A DNA stretch of 64,000 bases, from the NCBI RefSeq assembly GCF_003449015.1, contig NZ_QRGD01000001.1, forward strand, positions 1,134,639 to 1,198,638, read 5' to 3'. Every line of letters begins with the position of its first letter. The first letter of the stretch is position 1. The notes below the pieces were generated by a model, which saw only the letters and a list, made by a program, of their open reading frames with translations, was not told where the DNA came from and searched no databases. Of the stretch, positions 27,823 through 37,457 are shown one piece after another. The DNA comes from Aureibaculum luteum. Its GTDB lineage: Bacteria > Bacteroidota > Bacteroidia > Flavobacteriales > Flavobacteriaceae. Position numbers and translations under genes: made by a program.

Positions 27823-30621
27823 ATGAAAGTCATACAACTACTTTTATTGTTATTATTACCATTGACATTTTTTGGTCAAGAAACGCCTCCTATATTAAAA
27901 TTTTCATCAAACACATACCAAGCAGAAAATCAAAATTGGGCAGTTACGCAAAATGCTGAAAATTTTATTTTTGTTGCTAATAACGAAGGTTTATTAGAGT
28001 ACAATGGTGCAAAATGGATGCTTTATCCATCACCAAATAATACTATAATGCGGTCAATATTAGCTGTAAAAGAAAAAATATTTACAGGGGCTTATATGGA
28101 GTTCGGGTTTTGGAAAAGAAATGACGAAGGATTATTAATTTACACTTCATTGTCCGACAAAATAAAGTCTGAATTAATAGAGGATGAAAATATCTGGAAT
28201 ATTAAGGCTTTTGATAATTGGGTAATTTTTCAATCTTATGACCGATTGTATTTTTACAATGTAGAGAATAATGAACTCAATTACTTTACAGATAAGGGTA
28301 ATTTCTATCGCATTTTTGAAATAAATAACACTATTTATATTTTTAAAAATAATGGAAATTTATACAAACTCGAAATAGGTAAGGAGGTATTGATTGCACA
28401 TATTCCAGATAGCTATAAGGTCAAATTTGTTTTAAATATTTTTGAAAGTGATAATGAAGATCTCATTTTAGTAACCCGAAATAAGGGTTTTTTTAAAATT
28501 GATAAAGAAGTTGTTACCAAATGGTCTATTTCGGGTGATCATATTTTTGATGAATTTCAAATTTACAGTGGAGTTCAACTCTTGGATAAAACCTATATGT
28601 TAGGAACAATTTCTGCTGGAATTATTCATTTATCTCAAGATGGTGAATTAATTAACACTATTAATCAGTCTAATGGTCTTAGTAACAATACAATTTTAAA
28701 CTTGTTTGAAGATGCTTCAGGTAACGTGTGGTCTGCCTTAGATAACGGAATAGATTGTTTAAATATGCAATCTTATATTCGAGAATATAATGATAATGGG
28801 GGTACGGTTGGTACAACCTACAGTTCAATTATACATAATGGGAAATTGTATGTAGGTACCAATCAAGGCTTATTTTATAAGTCAACTTTGGTTAATGAAC
28901 CCTTAAAACTAGTAGAAGGAACAAAAGGACAGGTTTGGTCGCTTTTTGTGTATGAAAATGAGTTGCTTTGTGGTCATACATCAGGCACTTTTCTTATTAA
29001 AAACAATACGTCGCAACAAATATCTGATATTCCTGGTACTTGGAATTTTAGGGAGTTTCCAAATCATCCAGAACTATTATTACAAGGCCATTATTCGGGT
29101 ATGAGTATACTCGAAAGAAAGAATAATAAATGGGTCTTAAAGAATAAGATTAAGGGATTTGAAAACTCAGCTCGTTTTTTCGAAATTTTGGGTAATTCAG
29201 AAATATGGATTAATCATGAATACAAAGGAGTTTATAAATTATGGTTAAACAATAATTACACTGCTTTTGAAAAAGTAATTCTTTTTTCTGATGTGCCGAA
29301 GGGCAAAGGCTCAAGTATTTTAAAATATGATGACGACTTGTTGTATAGCTATCAAGAAGGTGTTTTTAAGTTAACTGGTTCGGGAGAAAATTTTGTAAAA
29401 GATACGGCACTGAGTAAGTTAATAGTTAAAGACGAGTATATTTCTGGTAAACTGGTTAAGGATAGTAAACAGCGGTTGTGGTCGTTTAATAAATCGAGTA
29501 TTAATTATGCTGAAAAGGGGCCAATTCCTGGTAAAATTGAAATAAAATCAATTCCCATTCAGAACTATTGGAGAAATACTACGGTTAGCTTTGAAAACAT
29601 TACGCACTTAAAAGATAATTTATATATTATTGGAAAAACAAATGGGTATATTTTAGTTGATTTGGATAAATATAATAAAACACCTCATAAAATATTTCTA
29701 AATGATATTATTGTTAAGGCGAAGGATAGTGTTTTTAATGTTTTAGTGAATGAAAATGGTCATTTTAACTATAATGAAAATGTTTTACAATTCAATTTTA
29801 GTACACCAAGATATAATAAATATGAATTTGTAAATTATCAATACAAATTAGATAATTACCAAGCGGACTGGAGTAATTGGACAGCATCACCAAACGTAAT
29901 CTTTGATAAATTACCATTTGGTAGTTATACCTTCACGGTTAGATCCAAAGTAGGTAATCAAGTTTCAGATAATACTGTTAATTATACTTTTGAAATAGCA
30001 AGACCCACATATTTATCAAATTTTGCAATTGGAGGGTATCTTTTATTGATACTGATTTCTGGATTTATAACGCACCGCTTGTATAAAAGACATTATAAAA
30101 AACAGCACTTAGAACTTATCGAACAAAATCAACGTCAGATAGAAGTTAATAGAATAAGTAATGAACAAGAGGTAATAAAGCTGAGAAATGAAAAATTAAA
30201 TCAAGAAATAGAGAGTAAAAACAGAGAATTAGCCATTTCAACAATGAGTATTGTTAAAAGAAATGAAGTATTACGAAAGGTAAAGAAAGAGTTGAAAAGT
30301 AACATTGGCTTGTCTAAGGATGATGATGTATTTAAATTGATTGATAAAAACTTAGAAAACACCAAAGATTGGAATTTATTTAAGGATGCTTTTAATAGTG
30401 CTGATAAAGATTTTCTTAAAAGAGCAAAAAGCTTGTACCTTGATTTAACACACAATGATTTAAAATTTTGTGCTTATTTAAGATTAAATTTATCTTCAAA
30501 AGAGATTGCTCCTTTGCTAAATATTTCAGTAAAAAGTGTTGAGGTTAGGCGATATCGATTGCGAAAGAAAATGAAACTAAAACATGAAATTAACCTCACA
30601 GATCATATTTTGGATATTTAG
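27823..30621 (+). CDS. Periplasmic propeller sensor with LuxR-type DNA-binding domain
   Basis: 932-aa one-component membrane regulator. Signal peptide or anchor (IQLLLLLLLPLTFFGQ), a large propeller built of two-component-regulator repeats (about 25-610), a Y_Y_Y domain (about 660-725; YKLDNYQADWSNWTASP), one transmembrane helix (about 735-755; IGGYLLLILISGF), a coiled coil (760-830), and a C-terminal LuxR-type HTH (about 875-930; LSSKEIAPLLNISVKSVEVR). It resembles hybrid two-component sensors but has no kinase or receiver domain. Placed directly before susC/susD, it is likely the glycan-responsive activator of this locus. A hairpin (GGTCTTTTAAAAGACC) follows its stop. Confidence 0.85.
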   Translation: MKVIQLLLLLLLPLTFFGQETPPILKFSSNTYQAENQNWAVTQNAENFIFVANNEGLLEYNGAKWMLYPSPNNTIMRSILAVKEKIFTGAYMEFGFWKRNDEGLLIYTSLSDKIKSELIEDENIWNIKAFDNWVIFQSYDRLYFYNVENNELNYFTDKGNFYRIFEINNTIYIFKNNGNLYKLEIGKEVLIAHIPDSYKVKFVLNIFESDNEDLILVTRNKGFFKIDKEVVTKWSISGDHIFDEFQIYSGVQLLDKTYMLGTISAGIIHLSQDGELINTINQSNGLSNNTILNLFEDASGNVWSALDNGIDCLNMQSYIREYNDNGGTVGTTYSSIIHNGKLYVGTNQGLFYKSTLVNEPLKLVEGTKGQVWSLFVYENELLCGHTSGTFLIKNNTSQQISDIPGTWNFREFPNHPELLLQGHYSGMSILERKNNKWVLKNKIKGFENSARFFEILGNSEIWINHEYKGVYKLWLNNNYTAFEKVILFSDVPKGKGSSILKYDDDLLYSYQEGVFKLTGSGENFVKDTALSKLIVKDEYISGKLVKDSKQRLWSFNKSSINYAEKGPIPGKIEIKSIPIQNYWRNTTVSFENITHLKDNLYIIGKTNGYILVDLDKYNKTPHKIFLNDIIVKAKDSVFNVLVNENGHFNYNENVLQFNFSTPRYNKYEFVNYQYKLDNYQADWSNWTASPNVIFDKLPFGSYTFTVRSKVGNQVSDNTVNYTFEIARPTYLSNFAIGGYLLLILISGFITHRLYKRHYKKQHLELIEQNQRQIEVNRISNEQEVIKLRNEKLNQEIESKNRELAISTMSIVKRNEVLRKVKKELKSNIGLSKDDDVFKLIDKNLENTKDWNLFKDAFNSADKDFLKRAKSLYLDLTHNDLKFCAYLRLNLSSKEIAPLLNISVKSVEVRRYRLRKKMKLKHEINLTDHILDI

Positions 30622-30643
30622 GGTCTTTTAAAAGACCTATTTT
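30622..30643 (+). terminator. Terminator after the regulator gene
   Basis: Perfect 16-bp palindrome GGTCTTTTAAAAGACC at 30622-30637, followed by TATTTTA. Weak T-run, but well placed between the regulator and the susC promoter region. Confidence 0.5.
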
Positions 30644-30714
30644 AACCATACTTTGCCACTACATTTCTATTTTAATTGTCTTTTTTAAATTTTACGCAAA
30701 ATATTCATTATTCG

Positions 30715-30881
30715 TTATTTGATAGTGGTATAAGTGATTATTTGATAAAATTTGATATCATTTTTTGAGTATTTCTATTGTATGTTTTTTGTATGGGTAA
30801 TTTTTGGGTAAACTTTAATACTTAACTTATATTTAACAAACACTTAATATTAGGTTCATTTCGGTTCATTGGTATGTTCAT
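30715..30881 (+). promoter_or_regulatory. Repeat-rich upstream region of susC
   Basis: The 298-bp gap before susC holds no gene. It has TTTGATA three times (30718, 30741, 30751; the first two extended to TTATTTGATA) and, nearer the gene, GTTCAT three times (30854, 30864, 30876; the first two as GGTTCATT). Spacings of 10 and 12 bp place repeats on one face of the helix. TAATATTG at 30881-30888 resembles the TAnnTTTG -7 element. These are candidate activator sites for the LuxR-HTH regulator just upstream. Confidence 0.5.
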
Positions 30882-30919
30882 AATATTGAAAACTTAAATA
30901 AAATAAACTCAAATTACTT

Positions 30920-33900
30920 ATGATGTTAAAATTAATTAGAAAAAGGACAAACCTAGCCTTGCTCATGTTAGCTTTTGTAATAAGCGGCTTTACTGCATTG
31001 CAGGCTCAAAAAACAGTAATAGGTACTGTGCTAGACGAAACAGGAACTCCGTTGCCAGGTGCTTCGGTGATTGTAAAAGGAACAAGTAACGGTACATCTA
31101 CCGATTTTGACGGAAAATTTTCGTTAAATGTGGCTGATGATGCTCAAACATTGCTTATTTCCTTTATTGGTTATCTAACCAAAGAGGTGGCTGTAACTGA
31201 CGAAACACTTTCTGTATCGTTACAGTCTGATGTAAACGCCTTAGATGAGGTAGTGGTTACAGCATTAGGTATAAAAAGGGAAGAAAAAGCCCTTGGGTAC
31301 GCTGTTCAAACAATTGATGGTGAAGATTTGCAAAAAGTCTCTGGAGTTGACGTGGCGACTTCCCTTACTGGTAAAGTAGCAGGGTTATTAGTTAATAACT
31401 CCACAGATTTTAATGTAGCTCCTGAGCTTCTCATTAGAGGTGAAGAACCTTTATTGGTAATTGACGGAATTGCCTATGAAAATAAAACCCTTAGCGATAT
31501 TTCTTCTGAAGATGTGGAATCAATGAGTGTCTTAAAAGGTGCTACGGCTTCTGCTCTATATGGTTTTCGTGGTGCGAATGGTGCTATTTTAATTACAACG
31601 AAAAGTGGTAGTTCCGGTGATGAAGGATTTACGGTTGATTTGACCACAAACACCATGTTTGCTGCAGGCTATTTGGCAATTCCAGAAAAACAAGGTGTCT
31701 ATGGTCGTGGTACTAACAATACCTATAATTTAAACGCGGATCAATCTTGGGGTACCGCAATGGACGGATCCATTCAAAATCAATGGGATCCTATTGCAAA
31801 AGAATTTAGGGATTTTGAATATCTCCCAATAGGAACAAACAATTTTGAAAACTTTTTAGAACAAGGTTATATTACCAACAATAATATCAGTTTGGCATAT
31901 AAAAAAGAGAATGTTTCTTTGAGAAGTTCGGTCAATTGGATAGAACAAAAAGGGCAATACCCTAATGCTAAATTAGATAAATATACCTATAGTTTTGGTG
32001 GGGATATTAATTTGGATAAATTTCAATTGAATTCAAACTTATCGTATTCAAAAAGTGAGTCACCAAATAAAGGTTCTAACGGTTATACTTCTTATGACCC
32101 TATGTACTCTTTATTAATATGGAGTCCTTCAGATTGGGATGTACTCGACTATAAAGATAATTATTGGCTTGAACCAGGCGTGCAGCAAAATAATCATTAT
32201 GGATATGATTATGATGCGGACAGATATAGAGGAAAAAATCAAAACAACCCATATTTTGACAGGTATGAAAAAACAAATGAAGTATCACGAGATATTTTTA
32301 ATGCAGACCTTTCTATGAGTTATGAAATTACCGATTGGTTAAAGGCTACAGTTCGTTCTGGATTGGATTTTTATGTTGACCGAGGACAGTTAAGAGTTTC
32401 TCAGGGTTCATATACCTCTACGGGTAATACTGCCATTCCTGGCAACCTTTATACATGGAATGGTACCAGAACAGGAGCTTATGTAACAGGCAAAACACAA
32501 GGCTTTAGTATCAATAACGATTTATTGTTAACAGGTAATAAAAAATTTGTAAATGATAAATTTGAGGTAGATTATCTTGTAGGTGGTACCATATTTTACA
32601 AACGGAATGACAACTTAAATGCTCAAACAATAGGTGGTATTTCCATTCCCGGATTTTTCTCACTAAATGCTTCGGTAGAACCTGCAGCTGTTGGAGAAAG
32701 TACACAAACCCAACAAGTAAATTCAGCATTCGGACGTTTGGCTTTATCATGGAACAAATTAATTTATGTAGAAGCCACAGGACGTAATGACTGGAATACT
32801 GCATTAGCAGGTCCAGATGTGCCGGATTCAAAAAGGTCTTATTTCTACCCTTCATTTTCTGGTAGTTTTGTTGTATCTGAATTGTTGCCTGAATCAACTA
32901 AAGATTGGTTAGATTTATTTAAAATAAGGAGTTCATGGACGCAATCAAAAACACCAGCAGGTATTTATGATATTAATAGCGTTTTCTCTATTACTCCAGG
33001 CACATGGAATGATTTAAATGGGGCAAGTGCTGCTAGCAGTTTGTATGATTTACAAACTATCCGCCCACAAAGTGCTGATACCTATGAATTTGGATTTCAA
33101 GCCATGTTCTTAAAAAAACGTTTGACCGTAGATCTAACTTACTACAATAAACATCAGTACGATTATTTAAAATATGCCAATATATCTGATGCATCTGGTT
33201 ATGCCACAAAGTATATTAATACTGATGAAGAAATAGACCGCAAAGGTTGGGAAGTAGCACTTACTGCCAACCCAATAAGGACAGAAGATTTAGAATGGGA
33301 TCTAGGGTTTAACTGGTCAACGTATAAGCGTGTATATGCAAAGCTTGACGAAACGTATTCTACAGTACAGCCTTGGGTGAAGGTAGGAGAACGAGTAGAT
33401 CATTATGTAGGTAGGGAGTTTATGACAGATCCTGCCACAGGGCAATATGTATATAGTAATGGTAGAATCCAAAAAGATCCCTTTAGTTCGGTATTCGGAT
33501 ATTCTGATCCTGATTGGATATGGGGTGTGAATTCTACTTTACGTTATAAAGATTTTAGTTTATTTGTATCTTTTGATGGTGTAGTAGGTGGTTTGGCAAG
33601 TACTAGAACTGAAAGTTATATGTGGCAGTCTGGTGGACATCCTGATTCTGTTACCCCAGAAAGAGCAGCAGACGTGGCTAATCCTGGTTCTACAAACTAT
33701 ATTGGTGATGGTGTTATGGTTGTATCTGGTGAGGTTAGTTATGATACTGATAATAATATTATATCAGACACACGTGTTTTTGCAACAAATGATGTAGCAA
33801 CTACCTATGTACGAGCTGTAAAAGATTTACATGGAAGTAGTGCATGGGGAGGTACTGGAACATCTGCTGACGCTTTCGCAAGAACATACTTTAAATTACG

Positions 33901-34102
33901 TGAAATATCTTTAACGTATAACGTACCTACTAAATTTTTAAGTAGTTGGGGACCTATTAAAAGGGCATCCATAAGTTTTGTAGGACAAAATGTACTGTTA
34001 TCAGCTAAAGATTTTAAATATTCTGACCCCGATAACCGTAATGAAGACTTTGCTGATCCATCTGTTAGGTATCTTGGAGGTAATATTAGATTCACATTTT
34101 AA
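30920..34102 (+). CDS. SusC/RagA-family TonB-linked outer-membrane transporter
   Basis: 1060-aa outer-membrane glycan importer. Signal peptide (to about 29, ending ALQAQ), CarboxypepD_reg-like domain (about 30-110; VIGTVLDETGTPLPGASVIVKGT), the SusC hallmark LDEVVVTALGIKREEKALGYAVQ, a plug domain (LIRGEEPLLVIDGIAYENK and VLKGATASALYG), and a long barrel ending in YLGGNIRFTF. SusC forms the channel under a SusD lid, energised by TonB. The susD gene starts 12 bp downstream. Enzymes encoded next suggest an oligomeric beta-glucan ligand. Confidence 0.95.
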   Translation: MMLKLIRKRTNLALLMLAFVISGFTALQAQKTVIGTVLDETGTPLPGASVIVKGTSNGTSTDFDGKFSLNVADDAQTLLISFIGYLTKEVAVTDETLSVSLQSDVNALDEVVVTALGIKREEKALGYAVQTIDGEDLQKVSGVDVATSLTGKVAGLLVNNSTDFNVAPELLIRGEEPLLVIDGIAYENKTLSDISSEDVESMSVLKGATASALYGFRGANGAILITTKSGSSGDEGFTVDLTTNTMFAAGYLAIPEKQGVYGRGTNNTYNLNADQSWGTAMDGSIQNQWDPIAKEFRDFEYLPIGTNNFENFLEQGYITNNNISLAYKKENVSLRSSVNWIEQKGQYPNAKLDKYTYSFGGDINLDKFQLNSNLSYSKSESPNKGSNGYTSYDPMYSLLIWSPSDWDVLDYKDNYWLEPGVQQNNHYGYDYDADRYRGKNQNNPYFDRYEKTNEVSRDIFNADLSMSYEITDWLKATVRSGLDFYVDRGQLRVSQGSYTSTGNTAIPGNLYTWNGTRTGAYVTGKTQGFSINNDLLLTGNKKFVNDKFEVDYLVGGTIFYKRNDNLNAQTIGGISIPGFFSLNASVEPAAVGESTQTQQVNSAFGRLALSWNKLIYVEATGRNDWNTALAGPDVPDSKRSYFYPSFSGSFVVSELLPESTKDWLDLFKIRSSWTQSKTPAGIYDINSVFSITPGTWNDLNGASAASSLYDLQTIRPQSADTYEFGFQAMFLKKRLTVDLTYYNKHQYDYLKYANISDASGYATKYINTDEEIDRKGWEVALTANPIRTEDLEWDLGFNWSTYKRVYAKLDETYSTVQPWVKVGERVDHYVGREFMTDPATGQYVYSNGRIQKDPFSSVFGYSDPDWIWGVNSTLRYKDFSLFVSFDGVVGGLASTRTESYMWQSGGHPDSVTPERAADVANPGSTNYIGDGVMVVSGEVSYDTDNNIISDTRVFATNDVATTYVRAVKDLHGSSAWGGTGTSADAFARTYFKLREISLTYNVPTKFLSSWGPIKRASISFVGQNVLLSAKDFKYSDPDNRNEDFADPSVRYLGGNIRFTF

Positions 34103-34114
34103 TTAAAAAGAACG

Positions 34115-35644
34115 ATGAAAAATTTAAAATATATTTTTATAGCAATCATTTCTTCAATCATTGTGTTTTCTTGTAGCAATTTTGAAGATCTAAATACTGA
34201 TCCTGATAGTTCAACTACTGTTTCATCAGAAATGTTGGCTACGCAGGTATTGAAAGATACATACAGGTTCTGGAATCCAAATCCAAATGATTTTATTTCT
34301 GGAAACCTATTTAACAAACACATCGCTGTACTTGAAACGGATGCAAATGCAAACCAATATTATTATTCGTTTTATCCATTTGGAAGTTTTGGGGCCTATA
34401 CAAGATTAACAGACCTTCAAAGAATGGTAGAATTTGCTGAGGGAAGTCCAACTCAATCGTCTTATAGAGGATTAGCTAAGTTTATGAAAGCAATTTATGG
34501 GCTTTCTTCAACCTTAGATATGGGAGATGTTCCTTATTCTGAAGCAGGTATGGCCGAAGAAGGAAATGTTACCCCAATATATGACAAGCAAGCTGATGTT
34601 TTTGTATCAATCTTAAATGACCTTCAAGAAGCGGAAGCTTATTTTGCGGAAGGAAATAATTTTGATGGTGATTTTATGTTTGATGGTGATGCTTCGAAAT
34701 GGCAAAAATTATGTAATGCTATGCAGTTAAAAGTACTGCAAACCATAAGTAAACAGATTACTGATGCACAAAAAGCACGTTTTGCAGCTATTGTAAATAC
34801 CGGTAATTTAATGGAAGGCAACGGTGACAACCTTAAATTGGTTTATAGTGAAAATCCGAACGCTACGCATCCATTTTTTAATGGAGAAAATAGAAGGATT
34901 ACAACTGCTATTTCAAAATTGGCTGTTGATGCATTAAAAACAATGAAAGACAGAAGGTTGTTCTATTTTGCAAATCCAGCACAAGCTTTGATAGATGATG
35001 GTCTATCCGAATCTGATTTTGAAGCCTATGAAGGTGCTTTGACCTCAGAAGCTTCAGAAGTATTGGCCCTTAACAATGATAATGGCGAGTACTCGTTACT
35101 AAACGATCGGTATGTTATTTATATGGATGGAGAGCCAATGTTAAGATTCACTTATGCAGAACAATGTTTTATTATTGCTGAGGCAATTGAAGAAGGTTGG
35201 GTAACAGGAGATGCACAAGAATACTATGAAAATGGTGTCAAAGCAATGCTCAAATATTACATGGATTTACCATACACGGCTGACCATGTTCATGGAATGG
35301 CTATTGATCAAAATTATATTGATAATTATTTTACGGATGACGCTTCTTATGCAGTTGGTGGAACAAAAGAAGATCGTTTAAAACAAATATTGACCCAAAG
35401 ATGGTTGATAGATTTCTTTCAAGGTAATGGAGGTAATTATGCTCAATTCTTACGTACAGGCTTACCAGAATATCCTTTGGACCCTTCTACCAGTTTAAAT
35501 CCTGATGATACTTCTGTTTATCCTAAACGTTGGAAATATCCAGAATCAGAACAAACCACGAATCCTGAAAATTATCAAAAAGCTATTGATGAACAATACG
35601 CAGGTTTTGATGGAATTAATCAAGTTCCTTGGTACTTACAGTAA
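34115..35644 (+). CDS. SusD/RagB-family glycan-binding lipoprotein
   Basis: 509-aa surface lipoprotein that forms the lid on the SusC channel and captures oligosaccharides. The signal ends in a lipobox (SIIVFSC), the N-terminus has the SusD phrase FEDLNTDPDSSTTVS, and the body is helical with TPR-like segments (RGLAKFMKAIYGLSSTLDMG, QAEAYFAEG-like EAEAYFAEGNNF). The C-terminal NPDDTSVYPKRWKYPESEQ loop is typical of the SusD-like_2 subgroup. Co-transcribed with susC. Confidence 0.93.
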   Translation: MKNLKYIFIAIISSIIVFSCSNFEDLNTDPDSSTTVSSEMLATQVLKDTYRFWNPNPNDFISGNLFNKHIAVLETDANANQYYYSFYPFGSFGAYTRLTDLQRMVEFAEGSPTQSSYRGLAKFMKAIYGLSSTLDMGDVPYSEAGMAEEGNVTPIYDKQADVFVSILNDLQEAEAYFAEGNNFDGDFMFDGDASKWQKLCNAMQLKVLQTISKQITDAQKARFAAIVNTGNLMEGNGDNLKLVYSENPNATHPFFNGENRRITTAISKLAVDALKTMKDRRLFYFANPAQALIDDGLSESDFEAYEGALTSEASEVLALNNDNGEYSLLNDRYVIYMDGEPMLRFTYAEQCFIIAEAIEEGWVTGDAQEYYENGVKAMLKYYMDLPYTADHVHGMAIDQNYIDNYFTDDASYAVGGTKEDRLKQILTQRWLIDFFQGNGGNYAQFLRTGLPEYPLDPSTSLNPDDTSVYPKRWKYPESEQTTNPENYQKAIDEQYAGFDGINQVPWYLQ

Positions 35645-35786
35645 CATAAAATGTTTTAAGTTTCATATTATATTATTTGAGTTAGTTAGTTTATTGAATC
35701 TAGGGGCAGCTAGTCTGCCCTTAGATTTTTTCTTAATTTTTAGTGTGAATAAAGTACATTACAAATCAATATAAAAAGTATAAAAA

Positions 35787-37364
35787 ATGCGTTTTTTATT
35801 TATTACCTTAGTAGCTGCAAGCTTACTTGCTTGTAGCAATAACATGAAAGAAAACATTTATTTTGCAGACAATATAGTAGTTGCTCATCGTGGAGCATGG
35901 AAAGCAGAACAGCTTCCAGAAAACTCGATTGCTTCGCTAAAACATGCTATAGAATTAAAATGTACAGGCTCAGAGTTTGATGTACATATGACCGCTGATA
36001 GTGTTTTAGTTATCTATCATGATGCTCATTTTAATGACTTACTAATTAAAGATACTACTTACGAAGAATTGGCAAAATTTAAACTTTCCAACGGAGAGGT
36101 TTTACCAACGTTAAGAGACTACATTCTTGCAGGAATGGAAAATAATACAACCACTGGATTAGTATGTGAGATTAAACCTAATAAAGACAAGGAATATAAT
36201 CTTAAAATGACGGATAAAGTTCTTGCTTTAGTCAAAGAATTAAAAGCGGAATCATATATCCATTCTTATATTAGTTTTGGGTATGATATCCTTCTTAGGA
36301 TTCTTGAACTTGATCCAAAGGCCCAAACGCAATATTTAAATGGGACCAAAACGCCGCAACAATTGAAAGATGATGGTATTTCTGGATTAGATTATCATTT
36401 AAAAGTATTTAAAAAAAATGCGGAGTGGATACAAAGTGCCAAAGAACTGGGGCTAACATTGAATGCTTGGACGGTAAATTCTCAAGAAGATTTAGATTGG
36501 TTAATAGCAAATGAATTTGATTATATTACTACTAACGAACCTGAGTTGTTATTTGATAGAATTAAGGTGAGTCCTGTCAGCAATGGTTATTCATTGGTTT
36601 GGAGTGATGAGTTCAATTATAAAGGGAAACCTGATAGCTTAAAATGGACTTATGATTACGGTTTTATTGCAAATCAGGAAAAACAATATTATACGGACAG
36701 CCTTAAAAATGCAAGAGTTGAAGAAGGTCATTTAATCATAGAAGCCCACAAGGAAGATATTTCGAATAAAGATTTTAAAAATAAGAAATTGGACAACACT
36801 TGGGCTGCGTATAAATCTAAAATTAAAACAGCATCATACACCTCAGCAAGGATAAAAACCGAGGATCTTGCAAAATGGAAATACGGCCGTATTGAGGCGA
36901 GGGCAAAATTGCCAAAAGGACGTGGCATGTGGCCGGCAATTTGGATGTTGAGCGAATCAAGAAAAGAACTAGGTTGGCCAGAAAGTGGAGAAATTGACAT
37001 TATGGAACATGTGGGGTATGATAATGATTCCATTCACGGAACAATACATACCAAGGCGTATAATCATACAATAGGTACTGAAAAAGGTAAAACTATTTTT
37101 ATAGAAAACCCGAATGATGAATTTCATGTTTTCGCTATTGAGTGGACACCTGAAAAAATAGATTTTATGTTAGATGACGTCGTTTATAATCACATAGAAA
37201 ATGAGCATAAAACTACTGCAGAATGGCCTTTTGATCAAAAATTTTACCTAATTTTGAACGTTGCTGTCGGTGGCGGTTGGGGTGGTCAAAAAGGAATAGA
37301 TGATAGTATTTTCCCGCAACAAATGGTGGTGGATTATGTGAGGGTTTATCAAGAGAAAAAGTAA
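35787..37364 (+). CDS. Fusion lipoprotein: glycerophosphodiester phosphodiesterase + GH16 beta-glucanase
   Basis: 525-aa protein with two catalytic domains. The lipobox (AASLLACSNN) suggests a surface or periplasmic lipoprotein. Residues 28-255 are a GDPD TIM barrel with the expected residues: HRG near the start, ENS, the E-x-D pair in GSEFDVHMT, His in LVIYHDAHF, and CEIKP. Residues 262-523 are a GH16 jelly-roll with catalytic motif GEIDIMEHVG (Glu402, Asp404, Glu407) and GWPESGEID, as in laminarinase-like GH16. GDPD frees glycerol-3-phosphate from glycerophosphodiesters; GH16 cuts internal beta-1,3(4)-glucan bonds. Both sets of catalytic residues look intact. The joined activities suggest a phosphoglycerol-bearing glucan (inference). 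Confidence 0.92.
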   Translation: MRFLFITLVAASLLACSNNMKENIYFADNIVVAHRGAWKAEQLPENSIASLKHAIELKCTGSEFDVHMTADSVLVIYHDAHFNDLLIKDTTYEELAKFKLSNGEVLPTLRDYILAGMENNTTTGLVCEIKPNKDKEYNLKMTDKVLALVKELKAESYIHSYISFGYDILLRILELDPKAQTQYLNGTKTPQQLKDDGISGLDYHLKVFKKNAEWIQSAKELGLTLNAWTVNSQEDLDWLIANEFDYITTNEPELLFDRIKVSPVSNGYSLVWSDEFNYKGKPDSLKWTYDYGFIANQEKQYYTDSLKNARVEEGHLIIEAHKEDISNKDFKNKKLDNTWAAYKSKIKTASYTSARIKTEDLAKWKYGRIEARAKLPKGRGMWPAIWMLSESRKELGWPESGEIDIMEHVGYDNDSIHGTIHTKAYNHTIGTEKGKTIFIENPNDEFHVFAIEWTPEKIDFMLDDVVYNHIENEHKTTAEWPFDQKFYLILNVAVGGGWGGQKGIDDSIFPQQMVVDYVRVYQEKK

Positions 37365-37457
37365 TGAAGACCTCAGAATACGATTTACTAAGTCTGGTAA
37401 ATTAGCTGTTTAATTATAGTAAATAAAAGATATTGTTTAAATATCACATTTAGACTT

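Noticed and set aside
27735-27959. Short plus-strand frame overlapping the start of the sensor-regulator gene
   Set aside because: It overlaps the signal peptide of the 932-aa gene in another frame and has no recognisable features.
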